Shown here: positions 1-7,933 of the stretch, piece after piece
Position numbering within the stretch: position 1 is the first letter of the stretch
How the letters are laid out: each line of letters opens with the position of its first letter
NCBI GenBank assembly: GCA_937901255.1
Contig: CALCHN010000067.1
Location: 1-64,000 of the forward strand
Reading direction: 5' to 3'
DNA length: 64,000 nucleotides
Source: an uncultured Flavobacteriales bacterium
GTDB taxonomy: Bacteria > Bacteroidota > Bacteroidia > Flavobacteriales_E > Vicingaceae
Notes under the pieces: generated by a model
Told to the model about the DNA's origin: nothing
Databases searched by the model: none
The model's input: the letters and a program-made list of their open reading frames with translations, nothing else
Position numbers and translations under genes: made by a program

Positions 1-60
1 CAACACAACACAACACAACACAACACAACACAACACAACACAACACAACACAACACAACA
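1..60. repeat. (CAACA)12 pentanucleotide tandem array at the window edge
   Basis: Bases 1-60 are twelve exact copies of CAACA, and the array probably extends to the left of the window. Three units make 15 bases, so every reading frame through it is open; frame 1 reads as a repeat of Gln-His-Asn-Thr-Thr. All three forward frames stop between 132 and 162. Slippage in such a tract could change a reading frame, but no gene can be assigned to it from this window. Confidence 0.9.
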
Positions 61-255
61 GCCCAACCCATTACATCTATACCCACAAACACAGTTTGTT
101 ACCCCCCGTGCATCTATACAAGACCCAAGCGTAAGATAAAAACACCCCCACCCAAAAGGTAATCCTCCTAACTCCCCTAGCACAAGATTTGGGGGAAATT
201 ATCTCTATCAGCAAAATGGCTATCAGCCTTATACATTCATTCAAAACCTATTGTT

Positions 256-450
256 ATGGAAAATCAAATTATGTTTGCCGAATTGGTAAATGGTGTTACA
301 ACCGTTATGTTAAATGACCCACAAGTAAAAATTATAAGTGATACGGGGGTATTTCTAGTAACTCCTAAAAGTAACACTCACAACTACCCAGAGTTACAAT
401 TTGAAGAGGCAGATAAAGAAGCACTAGAAGTTTATAATATCCAATTTTAG
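256..450 (+). CDS. Small hypothetical protein (64 aa)
   Basis: A 64-residue ORF starting at ATG 256. The product is mildly acidic, without a signal peptide, membrane segment or motif I recognise. It lies in the accessory stretch left of the tRNA fragment and is followed by a short GC-rich palindrome at 543-556 that could end its transcript. An open stretch in another frame (about 140-290) overlaps its start, so the true gene could differ or be frameshifted. The coding status is plausible but not certain. Confidence 0.4.
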   Translation: MENQIMFAELVNGVTTVMLNDPQVKIISDTGVFLVTPKSNTHNYPELQFEEADKEALEVYNIQF

Positions 451-542
451 TAGTACGAGGGTTATTCTGTATTATGTTTACCAATCTTGGGTTCTTTGAG
501 ATGGTTTACCTCGTTAAATATCAAAACCACTGAAAGAAATAT

Positions 543-560
543 AACCTGCGCAGGTTTTTA
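543..560 (+). terminator. Short perfect palindrome with T-run
   Basis: AACCTGCGCAGGTT at 543-556 is a perfect 14-base palindrome followed by T residues. It lies between the 64-aa ORF and the DUF6602-like gene, so it could be a weak terminator of the former or an operator for the latter. There is almost no loop, which makes the terminator reading uncertain. Confidence 0.35.
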
Positions 561-613
561 ATAACATATTGTTTATATTTACGCTTAATTTATTCATTAT
601 AACGATAATTTAT

Positions 614-1453
614 ATGAATGCTGTACATGGCTCAATTTTAGAAAACTTAGGTTTAATAGAAATAGTATATGAAGAAACTGTAGATGCTTTTAAAAGTGAT
701 AGAACCAATACCTCCGATTCAAAAGAAGTTACAGTATCACAATTTATAGGGAGTTATTTACCAAATGATTTCCAAGTTAAACCTAGAAGTAAAATATACT
801 CTAAAACTCAAGAAACTTATAATATAGATTGTGTTGTTTTAGCTCCAAATCATCCTCGTTTAATTACTCCAAAAAGAGAAATAGTTTTAGCTGAGGGTGT
901 ATTCTTTGTTGTGGAAGTAAAGCCTGACATATCAACTTTGACTATAAAATCAGAATTTTACAGAGGTCTTCAACAAATTAAATCAGTAAAAAATATAGAA
1001 AGAGATGTAGAAAAAATAGATGCTCAGGTATTAATGGGCTTAGGACAAAAGCCAAAATATTATGATAAAATTCCAGGAGTAATATTTACTTCAAAATCAT
1101 CAACTATCCAAAATACAATTAATTTTATTTCAAATCTAGTTTCTAATGGAGATTTAAATTATGAAGAGATACCTGACTTAATTGTTTGTTTAGATAAAGG
1201 TATTATTGTTTACTCTCCTTTTTTAAAATCTATTGGACTTTCTAAAAGGTTTGAATCTCTAGGACATATAGTACCTGATAAAGGATTCTTTACTTTTGAA
1301 TCAAGTGATAAGTCAACCAATTTAATAACTTTTTTAAGGTATGTGTTAACATTTCAGATGCCTACGATTCAAGTCTCAAGTTTTATAGTGTCAAAATACT
1401 TAAGCGAAATAGTCATTAAGCATAGTAATATAAAAATGTATGAATTAAAATAA
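614..1453 (+). CDS. DUF6602-like protein, probable PD-(D/E)XK nuclease fold
   Basis: About 279 residues from the ATG at 614. A TTG at 569 would add 15 hydrophobic residues, and I prefer the ATG because the recognisable domain begins just after it with a His-Gly pair. The N-terminal half has the layout of DUF6602 proteins: a glutamate helix, 'YLPNDFQV', an 'IDCVVLAP' strand, then 'FFVVEVKPD'. The Asp and the Glu-x-Lys match the PD-(D/E)XK nuclease core. DUF6602 proteins are poorly characterised and often sit in accessory or defence-type loci. The next gene starts 6 bases after this stop, suggesting an operon. It lies in the putative island left of the tRNA-Ser remnant. Nuclease activity is an inference; the family call is moderately secure. 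Confidence 0.6.
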   Translation: MNAVHGSILENLGLIEIVYEETVDAFKSDRTNTSDSKEVTVSQFIGSYLPNDFQVKPRSKIYSKTQETYNIDCVVLAPNHPRLITPKREIVLAEGVFFVVEVKPDISTLTIKSEFYRGLQQIKSVKNIERDVEKIDAQVLMGLGQKPKYYDKIPGVIFTSKSSTIQNTINFISNLVSNGDLNYEEIPDLIVCLDKGIIVYSPFLKSIGLSKRFESLGHIVPDKGFFTFESSDKSTNLITFLRYVLTFQMPTIQVSSFIVSKYLSEIVIKHSNIKMYELK

Positions 1454-1459
1454 AGAAAA

Positions 1460-1753
1460 ATGAATAATAATAGAATATTTGAAATAGTTAAAGAATATCG
1501 AGTGCGTGTAGAAGGGTTAAACCATCCAGTATACGCCAGAATAACAAAAGAAGTAAAAGAAGATGAAGAAGATGAAGAAGATAGAGAGACTTATTTTGGT
1601 GAATTAAGTCACTACTGTAAACGAACAGAAGATGATGCTACTCCTTACATTCCTTCGTTAGTTAAACAAAACCTTTACTCAGTTGAATTAATAATATTAA
1701 ATTATTTGAAAGCTTTTACAACTATTAATGTTGTTAAAAACGAGTATTATTAA
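1460..1753 (+). CDS. Hypothetical acidic protein, operon partner of the DUF6602-like gene
   Basis: A 97-residue protein starting 6 bases after the preceding stop, so almost certainly co-transcribed with it. A run of Glu/Asp with Lys occupies about residues 31-42. No signal peptide or membrane segment is seen, and I do not recognise a family. Small acidic partners of nuclease-like proteins can be immunity or antitoxin proteins, but nothing here proves that. Base composition is similar to that of its partner. Confidence 0.5.
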   Translation: MNNNRIFEIVKEYRVRVEGLNHPVYARITKEVKEDEEDEEDRETYFGELSHYCKRTEDDATPYIPSLVKQNLYSVELIILNYLKAFTTINVVKNEYY

Positions 1754-1849
1754 TGAGTTTACAAGCATTTATATCTGCCCTACCCACACTCCCCTAGTTA
1801 CATTCATCGTTTGTGTAATCTTATAATAATCTTCTTTTTACAAACGATT

Positions 1850-1874
1850 CATTCCACTAGTGGAGTGTTTCTTT
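1850..1874 (+). terminator. Possible terminator of the DUF6602-like operon
   Basis: CATTCCAC-TA-GTGGAGTG (1850-1867), with one T-G pair, is followed by TTTCTTT. It lies about 100 bases downstream of the two-gene accessory operon. The tiny loop and interrupted T-run make it only a weak candidate. Confidence 0.35.
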
Positions 1875-1997
1875 ACTACGATTTATTGGAACACATCTCA
1901 ATTATAGTTGCTATGTTGTAGTAAAATAGTTGTCCTATTTTATTCATATAAATTATATATAATTTAAAATCAACATATTAAAAACATAATATCAACA

Positions 1998-2051
1998 CTT
2001 GGAAAGCGTGTAAACAGCAATGTTTCGAGAGTTCGAATCTCTTCCCCTCTG
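1998..2051 (+). tRNA. 3' half of tRNA-Ser(GGA): fragment, probable attachment site
   Basis: From the anticodon loop onward the sequence is a good class II tRNA. It has loop TTGGAAA (anticodon GGA), a long variable arm with AAACA-GCAA-TGTTT pairing, a T arm GAGAG-TTCGAAT-CTCTT, acceptor strand CCCCTCT and discriminator G. The 5' side is absent: bases upstream do not complete the anticodon stem, and no D arm or AGAGGGG acceptor strand precedes it. Identity starting at the anticodon loop is typical of the tRNA duplication left by tyrosine-recombinase integration. An intact copy would be expected further left, outside this window. It is not a functional tRNA gene as it stands. Confidence 0.8.
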
Positions 2052-2140
2052 CTTTTTTCTGTATTATATAGCCATTTTTGCTTTTCTAGTTTACAACCAC
2101 ACATCAAGTTAACGGATTTTAAATCAAATAAATATTGTTA

Positions 2141-2265
2141 TTAACCACATAGGTTTACTATCTCCTCTTAAAAAAATTGCATAGAAATATTAGACTTGTA
2201 TCTATGTAAAGTAAAGCTTCTATGTACTACTTTAAGTGTTAAAACCTATTTAACTATGTGGTTAA
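2141..2265. repeat. TTAACCACATAG-ended inverted-repeat element, copy A (125 bp)
   Basis: Perfect 12-base terminal inverted repeats (TTAACCACATAG at 2141-2152, CTATGTGGTTAA at 2254-2265) enclose AT-rich DNA with further internal CATAG/CTATG words. Two other complete copies are at 13104-13238 and 32542-32668. There is no coding capacity, and no clear target-site duplication is visible. It looks like a MITE or a mobile palindromic repeat. Confidence 0.75.
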
Positions 2266-2338
2266 AAAATGTTTTTGAGGGATTATACTGATTTTATTTT
2301 TATATTTTTGTTACAACTAACCTTCATAGTAAACACAA

Positions 2339-3424
2339 ATGGCTAAAATTCAGAAACCTACTAAAAACACTACTTCATCTACCGCAAAAAAAGCCGGACA
2401 ACCACCAGGTACGCTTATTTATACCGGTAAAAAAACTACCGAAAAAGTAATTGTTACGGTTTATGATTATACTAGCGACACTTTTGAAGAACAAGAAATT
2501 ACCCAATTAGATGATTTAGCCAAATTTAAAAACAATACTTCCAACACTTGGATAAATATTTCGGGATTACACGAAACAGCTTTAATCGAAAAAGTGGGGG
2601 CTTGTTTTAACTTAGATGCCATGTTGCTAGAAGATGTGCTTAACACCAATCATCGTCCAAAAGTTGATTTTTTTGAAGACCATTTATTTTTTACCTTAAA
2701 AATGATTGGCATTCACTCCAACCAAAAAGATATTGATTACGAGCAAGTAAGTTTTGTTCTCGGAAATGGTTGGCTCATTACTTTTCAGGAAAGAAACGGA
2801 GATATTTACAATAACATTAGAGAACGCTTAAAAAATAAAGTAGGCAAACTAAGAGATTTAGGTGTAGAATATCTTTTTTACCGACTTATAGACACTACTG
2901 TAGATTATTATTTTTACGTCTCCGATTTTTTAAGTGAAGAAATTCAGGAAATGGAAAACAAAGTATTGCATGAATTTGATAGTAAATTATTGGAAGACAT
3001 TCAATTGCTAAAAAAAGAAGTGAACAAACTCAAGCGAAGCATTATTCCTACCAAAGATGCTATTTCTTTATTAGAAAAAGACAGTGAAAGTTTCTTAAAA
3101 AAGCAAACCAAACGTTTTTTAAAAGATGTTAATGAACACATTATTCATTTGAATGATGCGGTAGATTTACAACGAGACAACATCAGTTCTGTAATGGAAT
3201 CCTACCAATTTGGAGTGAATAACAAAACCAATAACGTAATGCAATTGCTTACCATTATTTCTACTATTTTTATTCCACTAACATTTATTGCAGGAGTGTA
3301 CGGAATGAACTTTAAAAACATGCCTGAACTCAGTTGGAAATACAGCTACTTTGTTATTTGGGGATTAATGTTGTTTATTTTTATTGTAATGCTGATTTAT
3401 TTCAAAAGAAAAAAATGGCTTTAA
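2339..3424 (+). CDS. corA: CorA-family magnesium/cobalt transporter
   Basis: A 361-residue inner-membrane divalent cation channel mediating Mg2+ (and Co2+) uptake as a pentamer. A long soluble N-terminal domain with charged helices (about residues 190-290) is followed by two C-terminal transmembrane helices. The family signature GMN is at residues 322-324 within 'YGMNF', just after the first membrane helix, and the chain ends in a basic KRKKW tail as expected. Length is normal for the family. The first 25 residues are Lys/Thr/Ser-rich and probably disordered. A TATTTTTG box at 2303-2310 could be its -7 element. It is the first core gene after the tRNA remnant. Confidence 0.93.
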   Translation: MAKIQKPTKNTTSSTAKKAGQPPGTLIYTGKKTTEKVIVTVYDYTSDTFEEQEITQLDDLAKFKNNTSNTWINISGLHETALIEKVGACFNLDAMLLEDVLNTNHRPKVDFFEDHLFFTLKMIGIHSNQKDIDYEQVSFVLGNGWLITFQERNGDIYNNIRERLKNKVGKLRDLGVEYLFYRLIDTTVDYYFYVSDFLSEEIQEMENKVLHEFDSKLLEDIQLLKKEVNKLKRSIIPTKDAISLLEKDSESFLKKQTKRFLKDVNEHIIHLNDAVDLQRDNISSVMESYQFGVNNKTNNVMQLLTIISTIFIPLTFIAGVYGMNFKNMPELSWKYSYFVIWGLMLFIFIVMLIYFKRKKWL

Positions 3425-3477
3425 CGTCCTTAACTTAGCATTATCATTAAGTTTGCACTTTATCAATATTCATAAAA

Positions 3478-4242
3478 ATGACAAAACCTTATATATTAGT
3501 GGTAAATGATGATGGTATTACCGCTCCTGGAATTAAAGCCCTTATTGAAGTTAGTAAAGAATTAGGCGATGTGGTGGTAGTAGCTCCCGACAAGCCTCAA
3601 AGCGGAATGGGACATGCCGTAACTTTTAATTCTACCTTGCATGTAAATAAAACAGAGGTAGTTGGTGTTACAGGCTATGCGTGCAGCGGAACTCCTGTTG
3701 ACTGTGTAAAAATTGCTGTAAACAAACTGTTGGATAGAAAACCCGATTTAATTGTTTCTGGAATTAACCATGGAGCCAACTCGTCTATCAATGTAATTTA
3801 TTCAGGTACCATGTCGGCAGCAGTAGAAGGTGCGTTGCAAAACATACCGTCTGTTGGTTTTTCTTTATTAGATCATTCTATTGATGCTAATTTTGATGCC
3901 GCCAAAGTAATTGCTAAAAAAATCATTACTAACATGATTGAAAATCCAATGCCTAAGGATGTTTGCTTAAATGTAAATATCCCGAATGTAAGCATGGATT
4001 TAATTGCAGGAATTAAAGTTTGCCGACAAGCCATTGGCAATTGGGAAGAAGATTACGATGAGCGTACCGACCCGCATGGAAGAACCTACTATTGGCTTTC
4101 GGGTAAATTTGTGGTGAACGACAATGGTAGCGACTCTGATGAATGGGCGTTGGCACACAATTATGTTTCGGTAGTTCCCGTTAAACATGATATTACCAAT
4201 TACGAACATTTAGAAAAAATAAAATTGTTTGAACATGATTAA
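3478..4242 (+). CDS. surE: 5'/3'-nucleotidase SurE
   Basis: A 254-residue metal-dependent phosphatase that dephosphorylates nucleoside monophosphates and is linked to stationary-phase survival. The N-terminal strand ends in 'VNDDG' (Asp11, Asp12), the metal-binding pair of the family. It is followed by the 'PDKPQSGMGHAVT' loop, a 'CSGTPVDCV' segment and 'SGINHGAN'. Full length for the family. The 3' end overlaps the start of a small membrane protein gene by 8 bases, indicating translational coupling, and lpxB follows on the same strand. Confidence 0.95.
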   Translation: MTKPYILVVNDDGITAPGIKALIEVSKELGDVVVVAPDKPQSGMGHAVTFNSTLHVNKTEVVGVTGYACSGTPVDCVKIAVNKLLDRKPDLIVSGINHGANSSINVIYSGTMSAAVEGALQNIPSVGFSLLDHSIDANFDAAKVIAKKIITNMIENPMPKDVCLNVNIPNVSMDLIAGIKVCRQAIGNWEEDYDERTDPHGRTYYWLSGKFVVNDNGSDSDEWALAHNYVSVVPVKHDITNYEHLEKIKLFEHD

Positions 4243-4534
4243 AAATAGCTTTAAAGAATTCAATCATATAGTTATAGGTCTAGTTTTAGGCATTCTCCTC
4301 CCCTACATCATTATGTATTTTTGGTTGCAAATGTATTCCAACCTCTCTTTAATGGATATTATTTTTAATCCGTTTTTTAGTGAAATAATTAATGTACTTA
4401 AAGGCAGTTTGTTTTGTAATTTAGGATTGTTCTTTTTGTTTTATTACCTTAGAAAAGACCTTTCTGCACGAGGTGTTATTTTAGCTACCTTGGTGTATGG
4501 TGCTTTTTATTTGTATTATATTGTTTTTATTTGA
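4235..4534 (+). CDS. Small integral membrane protein coupled to surE
   Basis: About 99 residues from ATG 4235, which overlaps the surE stop by 8 bases; a TTG two codons earlier is less likely. Three hydrophobic segments are visible (roughly residues 10-30, 40-68 and 78-98) with little soluble sequence. No named domain is recognised. The surE - small membrane protein - lpxB order suggests a joint envelope-related operon, although a hairpin repeat separates it from lpxB. Confidence 0.75.
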   Translation: MIKNSFKEFNHIVIGLVLGILLPYIIMYFWLQMYSNLSLMDIIFNPFFSEIINVLKGSLFCNLGLFFLFYYLRKDLSARGVILATLVYGAFYLYYIVFI

Positions 4535-4542
4535 ATATAAAT

Positions 4543-4605
4543 TATCCTCCCCTAGCCCCTCCAAAGGAGGGGAATTCCTTCCCTTTGGGAAGGTTAGGAT
4601 GGGAC
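4543..4605. repeat. C/G-rich double-hairpin intergenic repeat
   Basis: Two adjacent hairpins, CCCCTCC-AAA-GGAGGGG and CCTTCCC-TTT-GGGAAGG, are flanked by CCTCCCCTAG on one side and TTAGGATGGGA on the other. The core matches the copy at 25657-25686 on the same strand. It lies between two co-directional genes and may also act as a transcript-processing or attenuation hairpin. Confidence 0.75.
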
Positions 4606-4653
4606 AAACCTCAAACTTATAAACTATAACCTCATAAACTTATAAACTAACTA

Positions 4654-5763
4654 ATGAATTACTACATTATAGCAGGCGAAGCTTCAGGAGATTTACAAGC
4701 CTCTTTACTTATCAGGGAATTAAAAAATACGGATAAGGATGCTCAATTTCGTTGTTTTGGTGGCGATTTAATGGAAGCTGAAGGTGCTGAAATTGTTAAG
4801 CATTATAAAGAATTAGCTTTTATGGGTGTGGAAGATGTGTTGATGAACTTAAGAACCATTTTTAGGAATATCGCTTTTTGCAAAGAAGATATTAAAGCTT
4901 ACCAACCAGATGTATTAATTTTAGTGGATTATCCTGGTTTTAACATGAAGATTGCCAAATGGGCAAAAGCAAACAATATCAAGGTTTACTATTATATCTC
5001 TCCTAAAATTTGGGCATGGAACCAAAAGCGTGTCCATCTAATTAAAAAAGTGGTTGACAAAATGTTTGTGATTCTTCCTTTTGAAGAAGATTTTTATAAA
5101 AAATTCGATTACAACGTAGATTTTATAGGACATCCGCTTATTGATTGTATTTCTGAATATCCTCAGATTTCTTTAGAAGATTTTAGAAAAAAATACCAAC
5201 TTTCTGACAAACCAATAATTGCCTTACTGCCCGGAAGTAGAAAGCAAGAGATTACTGCCATGTTAAATGTGATGTTATCCGTGGTAAATCATTTTCCTAA
5301 TTATCAATTTGTAATTGCCGGAGCTCCCTCTCAGCCCTTAAGTTTCTACCGGCAATTTGAAACCAACAACATCAACATCATAGAAAATAAAACCTATGAT
5401 TTATTACAACATGCTACAGCTGCTTTGGTGGTTAGTGGAACTGCCACATTAGAAACCGCTCTTTTTCATGTTCCACAAGTGGTTTGCTACAAAACAGGTA
5501 AGCTTTTTTATCATTTAGCAAAAATGGTTGTAAAGATTAAGTTTATATCCTTGGTAAATTTAGTTGCCGACAAAGAAGTAGTGAAAGAATTAATTCAAGA
5601 TGAATTAACTACCGAAAATTTAACTACTGAGCTTTCTAAAATATTAGCAGAACCTGGAAAATCCAACATGCTTAATGCTTACAAAGAAATCGAAGCTAAA
5701 CTAGGTGGCAAAGGTGCTTCAAAAAGAGCTGCTGAATTAATTGTTGGTTATTTGAAAGGTTAA
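4654..5763 (+). CDS. lpxB: Lipid-A-disaccharide synthase
   Basis: A 369-residue GT19 glycosyltransferase that joins UDP-2,3-diacylglucosamine and lipid X to form the lipid A disaccharide at the inner leaflet of the cytoplasmic membrane. The N-terminal motif 'GEASGD' lies at residues 8-13. Later family segments include 'SPKIWAWNQKR', 'FIGHPL', 'LLPGSRKQEI' and the 'SGTATLE' UDP-binding loop. Length is normal. The lpxA, lpxC and lpxD genes lie about 20 kb away on the other strand, so the pathway is split. Confidence 0.96.
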   Translation: MNYYIIAGEASGDLQASLLIRELKNTDKDAQFRCFGGDLMEAEGAEIVKHYKELAFMGVEDVLMNLRTIFRNIAFCKEDIKAYQPDVLILVDYPGFNMKIAKWAKANNIKVYYYISPKIWAWNQKRVHLIKKVVDKMFVILPFEEDFYKKFDYNVDFIGHPLIDCISEYPQISLEDFRKKYQLSDKPIIALLPGSRKQEITAMLNVMLSVVNHFPNYQFVIAGAPSQPLSFYRQFETNNINIIENKTYDLLQHATAALVVSGTATLETALFHVPQVVCYKTGKLFYHLAKMVVKIKFISLVNLVADKEVVKELIQDELTTENLTTELSKILAEPGKSNMLNAYKEIEAKLGGKGASKRAAELIVGYLKG

Positions 5764-5770
5764 ACAACCA

Positions 5771-6565
5771 TTAACTTCTTTTATTAAACAACACTTTAAA
5801 AGAAAGTAATGGAATTAATATTGGCTGAAACTCCACACCATTATTCGTGCTAACATCATTCCAAGCAATAGGCATAACGCCAATGCCTAGCGACATGTTT
5901 TCTTGAATAGTAATTTTCACCCCTGCACTACCAGTATAAACTTGATATGATGGAAAGTACATCAAGTCAAAGCTTATAAATAGACGTTGTCCAATTTGTC
6001 TATGTCCGCCAATAAAGAAGTGAAAAAAAGATAATTCATCCTCATTATTAACAAAATTAAAAGTTCCTTTGGCGTAATATAAAGCTGCTCCAAAAGTAAA
6101 ATTATTCTGAATATTGCCTAGTGTTCCCATAATGCTCCCACCGCCAAAAGCAATAACTGAGTCTTCATTAATTGCCAACAACTGACCACCAGAAAGACTA
6201 GCAGCTATAGTAAGTTCATTATTTATAACAATACTTTGTTTAATTGAAGGAATAAACATTCCGAAAAGAGCTGTATTAACCGATATAGTGGTAGAATTGG
6301 TTAGTCCGTAACTTGCTTTTGCAAAAATAATATCTGTTGAAGCTACTCTAATTTCCTTTTTTTTTAAGGTATAGGATGTTGGCGTTAAAAAATGATTGGT
6401 ATAATCTGGATTACTAATCCCATATATAGTGGTAGCATCAGGATTTATACTACGTTTTTCTTTAGTTGAATTTGTTTTCTCTTCATTTACATAATCATCA
6501 TTGGTTTGTGCAAATGCTGTGGAAGAAAGAAAAAAACAAAGCAAGGCGAAGAAGACACTCTTCAT
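5771..6565 (-). CDS. Secreted or outer-membrane hypothetical protein
   Basis: A 264-residue protein with a clear Sec signal peptide ending 'SSTAFAQ' near residue 20. After a charged linker the chain alternates hydrophobic and polar residues with many Gly/aromatic turns, in the style of a beta-barrel outer-membrane protein. No specific family is recognised. Its start is 10 bases from the end of the YqgE gene, so the two are probably co-transcribed. It is convergent with lpxB, with only 7 bases between the stops. Confidence 0.7.
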   Translation of the reverse strand: MKSVFFALLCFFLSSTAFAQTNDDYVNEEKTNSTKEKRSINPDATTIYGISNPDYTNHFLTPTSYTLKKKEIRVASTDIIFAKASYGLTNSTTISVNTALFGMFIPSIKQSIVINNELTIAASLSGGQLLAINEDSVIAFGGGSIMGTLGNIQNNFTFGAALYYAKGTFNFVNNEDELSFFHFFIGGHRQIGQRLFISFDLMYFPSYQVYTGSAGVKITIQENMSLGIGVMPIAWNDVSTNNGVEFQPILIPLLSFKVLFNKRS

Positions 6566-6575
6566 CTTATTGAAA

Positions 6576-7163
6576 TTAATTTAAGCTAGGGTTTTCTGGG
6601 AACTGAGTAAACATAGCATATTTGCCACCTTTTTTCTTCAACACTTCTTTCCAAAGGTTTTTCTTATTAAAAATTTTGGTGTTGATGTTAGAAATTAGCC
6701 ATGAATCTTCATTAATCTCGTAAGATAATTGTTCTTTAGACCATCCTGAATAACCAGTAAAAAACATAATTTCTGTAGGAGCAACTTCATTATTGTTAAT
6801 CATTTCTTTAAGTTGTTCAAAGTTGCCTCCCCAAAATAAGTTACCAGAAATGTGTTTACTTTCTTCTAAAGTAGTACCCAAGGTATGAATAAAATGCAGT
6901 GAAGAAGTTTCTACAGGGCCTCCTAAATACACCGAAAACTTATCGTTATTTATTTCTGAAGGTAAAATTTTGTTAAGTGAAGTATGTAACGGTTTGTTAA
7001 GAATAAATCCTACTACATCAGTATCATTATAAGCAGTTAAAAGCACTACCGAACGCTTAAAATAAGAATCTGTCATAAATGGTTCGGCAATGAGTAAGCG
7101 ACCTTTTTCAGGTTCAATTTTATTCAAATCTGCAATTTTATAATCTAGCGGGTTTAAAATCAT
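6576..7163 (-). CDS. YqgE/AlgH family protein (UPF0301)
   Basis: A 195-residue cytosolic protein of a widespread family with no settled biochemical role. Typical segments are present: 'KGRLLIAEPFM', 'SVVLLTAYN', 'GFILNKPL', 'VYLGGPVE' and 'FTGYSGW'. Full length. It is divergent from pdxH with about 100 bases between the starts, where both promoters must lie. The small secreted-protein gene follows in the same transcription unit. Confidence 0.9.
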   Translation of the reverse strand: MILNPLDYKIADLNKIEPEKGRLLIAEPFMTDSYFKRSVVLLTAYNDTDVVGFILNKPLHTSLNKILPSEINNDKFSVYLGGPVETSSLHFIHTLGTTLEESKHISGNLFWGGNFEQLKEMINNNEVAPTEIMFFTGYSGWSKEQLSYEINEDSWLISNINTKIFNKKNLWKEVLKKKGGKYAMFTQFPENPSLN

Positions 7164-7266
7164 AACTCTAATAATTTTGCGAGGTTAAATTAAAGAAAAA
7201 AATTACTATTATCCTATGTTTTAATGATTAATTTTGTTTTCCCCCTTTAAATAAAGGACATTATTT

Positions 7267-7920
7267 ATGGAAGAATTAAAGAATTTTGTTAACTCCATTA
7301 GGAGAGATTTTGCCGGAAAACCATTGAATGAAGATAGTGTGGATGTTAATCCATTTAAACAATATCAGGTTTGGTTTGAAGAGGCAGTTAGTGCTCAGGT
7401 GGTAGATCCTTATGCCATGTCTGTTGCTACGGTTGGTAAAGACATGCAACCCTCATTACGCTTAGTTTATTTAAGAGATATTTCTGAGGAGGGGTTTGTT
7501 TTTTACACTAATTATGGAAGTCAGAAAGCCAATGATATTGCCGAAAACAACAAAGTAGCATTAAACTTTTTTTGGGTAGAATTGGAAAGGCAAATAAGAA
7601 TTCAGGGAGAAGTTTTTAAAGTAAGTGAAGAAATGTCGGATGCTTATTTTAATAGCCGACCAAGAGAAAGCCAAATTGGATCTTGGGCTTCTGAACAAAG
7701 TACTGAACTTACTTCACGACAAGCATTGGAAGAAAAAGTAGCAGAACTTACCAAAAAATTTGAAAATCAAGTTATTCCCCGCCCAAAACATTGGGGAGGT
7801 TATATTGTAATTCCTTCTAAAATAGAATTTTGGCAAGGAAGACCCAACCGACTACACGACAGATTAATTTATACCCGAACCGAAACTAACAATTGGAAAA
7901 TTACTCGAATTGCTCCGTAA
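7267..7920 (+). CDS. pdxH: Pyridoxamine 5'-phosphate oxidase
   Basis: A 217-residue FMN enzyme that oxidises pyridoxine or pyridoxamine 5'-phosphate to pyridoxal 5'-phosphate, the last step of B6 cofactor synthesis and salvage. FMN-binding segments 'RLVYLRD', 'FYTNYGSQKA' and 'ERQIRIQG' are present. So are the C-terminal substrate loop 'WQGRPNRLHDR' and the terminal 'RIAP'. Full length, monocistronic, convergent with the glutamate-synthase-like gene. PLP produced here would supply enzymes such as the DegT aminotransferase encoded nearby. Confidence 0.96.
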   Translation: MEELKNFVNSIRRDFAGKPLNEDSVDVNPFKQYQVWFEEAVSAQVVDPYAMSVATVGKDMQPSLRLVYLRDISEEGFVFYTNYGSQKANDIAENNKVALNFFWVELERQIRIQGEVFKVSEEMSDAYFNSRPRESQIGSWASEQSTELTSRQALEEKVAELTKKFENQVIPRPKHWGGYIVIPSKIEFWQGRPNRLHDRLIYTRTETNNWKITRIAP

Positions 7921-7933
7921 TAAAACAAATCAA

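Larger units (their letters stand above)
1754..2338. other. Gene-free junction region between island and core genome
   Basis: This stretch holds an imperfect hairpin at 1850-1867, a very AT-rich tract (about 1920-1995), the 3' half of a tRNA-Ser at 1998-2051, a 125-bp inverted-repeat element at 2141-2265, and the leader of corA. No coding region is evident. The arrangement fits the right end of an integrated element abutting conserved chromosome. Confidence 0.6.

Noticed and set aside
569..613. TTG start adding a hydrophobic N-terminus to the DUF6602-like protein
   Set aside because: The ATG at 614 directly precedes the conserved start of the domain, and the added residues are encoded by AT-rich DNA right after a palindrome, so a signal peptide is unlikely.
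1998..2051. A complete tRNA-Ser gene
   Set aside because: The D arm, the 5' acceptor strand and the proper 5' half of the anticodon stem are missing.
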